Shown in pieces: positions 6,039 through 6,712 of a stretch of 6,712 nt of DNA (position 1 is its first letter; each line of letters opens with the position of its first letter). The stretch is from Desulfobacterales bacterium (GTDB lineage Bacteria; Desulfobacterota; Desulfobacteria; Desulfobacterales; RPRI01). The notes beneath the pieces were generated by a model. The model did not search any database, was not told the origin of the DNA, and saw nothing but the letters and a program-made list of their open reading frames with translations. The stretch lies in contig JAUYEO010000158.1 in NCBI GenBank assembly GCA_030689795.1, positions 1 through 6,712 on the forward strand, given 5' to 3'. The translations under genes were made by a program, and so were the position numbers.

Positions 6039-6409
6039 CGGTTAGTATCCAGGACTTCCCTGACTTTCTGTATTATTTCTGCATTGGCAAAAGGTTTTGT
6101 AACATATGCATCGGCGCCAAGCGCCAGGCCTTTTGCTATATCCACCTCACGCCCCATGGCGGAAACAAAAATAATTTTGATGTCTTTCCAGTTCGGATTG
6201 CTCCTTACCATCTGGCAGACTTCGAAACCATCTATTATGGGAAGCATTATGTCAAGAAGAATAAGGTCCGGATTGAATGATATGATTTTTTCGATAGCCT
6301 CTTCTCCGTTATAGGCGGCCATAACCTGATAACCCTTTTGTTCCATTAGAAATTCCAAGGGAACGACGATACTCTGTTCATCATCTGCAATCAGTATTTT
6401 TGGCGGCAT
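6035..6409 (-). CDS. Single-domain CheY-like response regulator
   Basis: A 124-residue receiver domain with no output domain. All key residues are present: acidic pocket D9, D10 and E11 (ADDEQ), phospho-acceptor D53 (LLDIMLP), switch Ser83 (FVSAM), aromatic switch Tyr102 and Lys105 in the TKPF motif. It should be phosphorylated by a histidine kinase and act through protein contact. The kinase-like core of the next gene lacks the phospho-accepting His, so the donor is probably encoded elsewhere, perhaps beyond the right edge. The start is ATG at 6409, where AAGGA at 6415-6419 lies five bases upstream and the receiver fold begins at once (PPKILIADDE). The frame stays open for 99 codons farther upstream, but that part runs into the inverted-repeat element and is not receiver-like, so it is excluded. 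The gene is translationally coupled to the exonuclease fusion. Confidence 0.95.
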   Translation of the reverse strand: MPPKILIADDEQSIVVPLEFLMEQKGYQVMAAYNGEEAIEKIISFNPDLILLDIMLPIIDGFEVCQMVRSNPNWKDIKIIFVSAMGREVDIAKGLALGADAYVTKPFANAEIIQKVREVLDTNR

Positions 6410-6414
6410 ACATA

Positions 6415-6419
6415 TCCTT
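6415..6419 (-). promoter_or_regulatory. Ribosome binding site fixing the start of the response regulator
   Basis: Read on the minus strand, AAGGA stands five bases before ATG at 6409. This decides between that start and the much longer open frame reaching 6706. No clear -35/-10 pair could be assigned between 6420 and 6504. The AT-rich stretch next to the AAGGA is too close to the start to be a likely -10. Confidence 0.75.
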
Positions 6420-6504
6420 ATATACGAAAACAATAAAAGAGTAAAGCCCGAAAAGATTGAAGATGTGAGAGAGAGCTTTAAATATCTCTCATTGGGGTTT
6501 AGCA

Positions 6505-6712
6505 GGGGTAATGGGCTTTGGCCTTCCGCAAGAATGCGATTCGGGCTCCGCCAACGGCAGCAAATTCGCTTCCATGAAATCCGGGCAGCCCCAGTGGATA
6601 TACGCCCACGAAGCCATGATTTCGGCTCTGCCTGTGTCTCTTTGTTGACAATCAGGGGGCGTTGATATGTTTCCTTAAAAATTTCTTGCGAAAGGCCAAA
6701 GCCCATTACCCC
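6505..6712. mobile_element. MITE-like non-coding element bounded by 30-bp inverted repeats
   Basis: The first 30 bases (6505-6534, starting GGGGTAATGGGCTTTGGCC) reappear as the reverse complement at 6683-6712 with a single mismatch (C versus T at base 22). The 148 bp between them look richer in G+C than the flanks and encode no transposase. Size, ends and position just upstream of a gene fit a miniature inverted-repeat element or another dispersed palindromic repeat. The right repeat ends exactly at the window edge, so the element may continue and no target-site duplication can be examined. A 42-codon frame runs on the minus strand from ATG at 6617 through the left repeat to TGA at 6489; I do not call it a gene. 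Promoter signals for the response regulator operon may lie within or beyond this element. Confidence 0.65.

Noticed and set aside
5928..6314. Plus-strand 128-codon open frame across the response regulator/exonuclease junction
   Set aside because: It is antisense to two well-supported genes that overlap by ATGA, so it is most likely a by-product of their codon use.
6410..6504. Sigma-70 or sigma-54 promoter upstream of the response regulator
   Set aside because: AT-rich segments exist, but no -35/-10 pair with proper spacing and no GG-N10-GC element could be assigned with confidence.
6410..6706. 99-codon N-terminal extension of the response regulator from ATG at 6706
   Set aside because: The receiver fold starts at the internal ATG (6409), which has AAGGA at five-base spacing. 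The extension runs through the inverted-repeat element and is not like any receiver N-terminus.

Overview
The window looks like chromosomal DNA of a Gram-negative, probably anaerobic bacterium with moderate G+C. The gene content (spore-photoproduct-lyase-like radical SAM protein, cyclic-nucleotide/CBS/DUF294 protein, PAS-exonuclease fusion, single-domain response regulator) and the repeat-rich intergenic DNA suggest Desulfobacterota (the former Deltaproteobacteria). That assignment is inference; there is no rRNA or other marker gene here.

Every gene reads on the minus strand, so the order of transcription is right to left. At the far right (6505-6712) is a non-coding, MITE-like stretch bounded by 30-bp inverted repeats. 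Next come a 124-residue CheY-like response regulator (6035-6409) and, overlapping it by ATGA, a 718-residue membrane protein (3882-6038). This second protein has two membrane segments, HAMP-like and PAS regions, a degenerate histidine-kinase core without the phospho-accepting His, and an intact DEDDh 3'-5' exonuclease at the C-terminus. A 164-bp gap holding a dispersed repeat follows. Then comes a 776-residue protein (1387-3717) with two tandem cyclic-nucleotide-binding-like domains, two CBS motifs and a DUF294 (GlnD-like) nucleotidyltransferase. A 36-bp gap separates it from a 366-residue radical SAM protein of the spore photoproduct lyase superfamily (250-1350). A second copy of the repeat occupies 87-257 and supplies the stop codon of that gene. 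The first 24 codons of another protein, with a hydrophobic N-terminal segment, run off the left edge (1-74).

The likely theme is signal-controlled nucleotide chemistry. A receiver domain is translationally coupled to a membrane-tethered exonuclease with a pseudokinase core, followed by a nucleotidyltransferase controlled by ligand-binding domains. From memory, a nuclease / CNB-CBS-DUF294 gene pair also occurs beside a sodium:solute symporter in pseudomonads (PA3232-PA3234), so the pairing itself is probably conserved, though its biochemistry is not, to my knowledge, established. The less expected points are the loss of kinase residues in the exonuclease fusion, a gapless 145-residue duplication of the CNB domain, the missing hydrogen-relay residues in the lyase-like protein, and two families of intergenic repeats.
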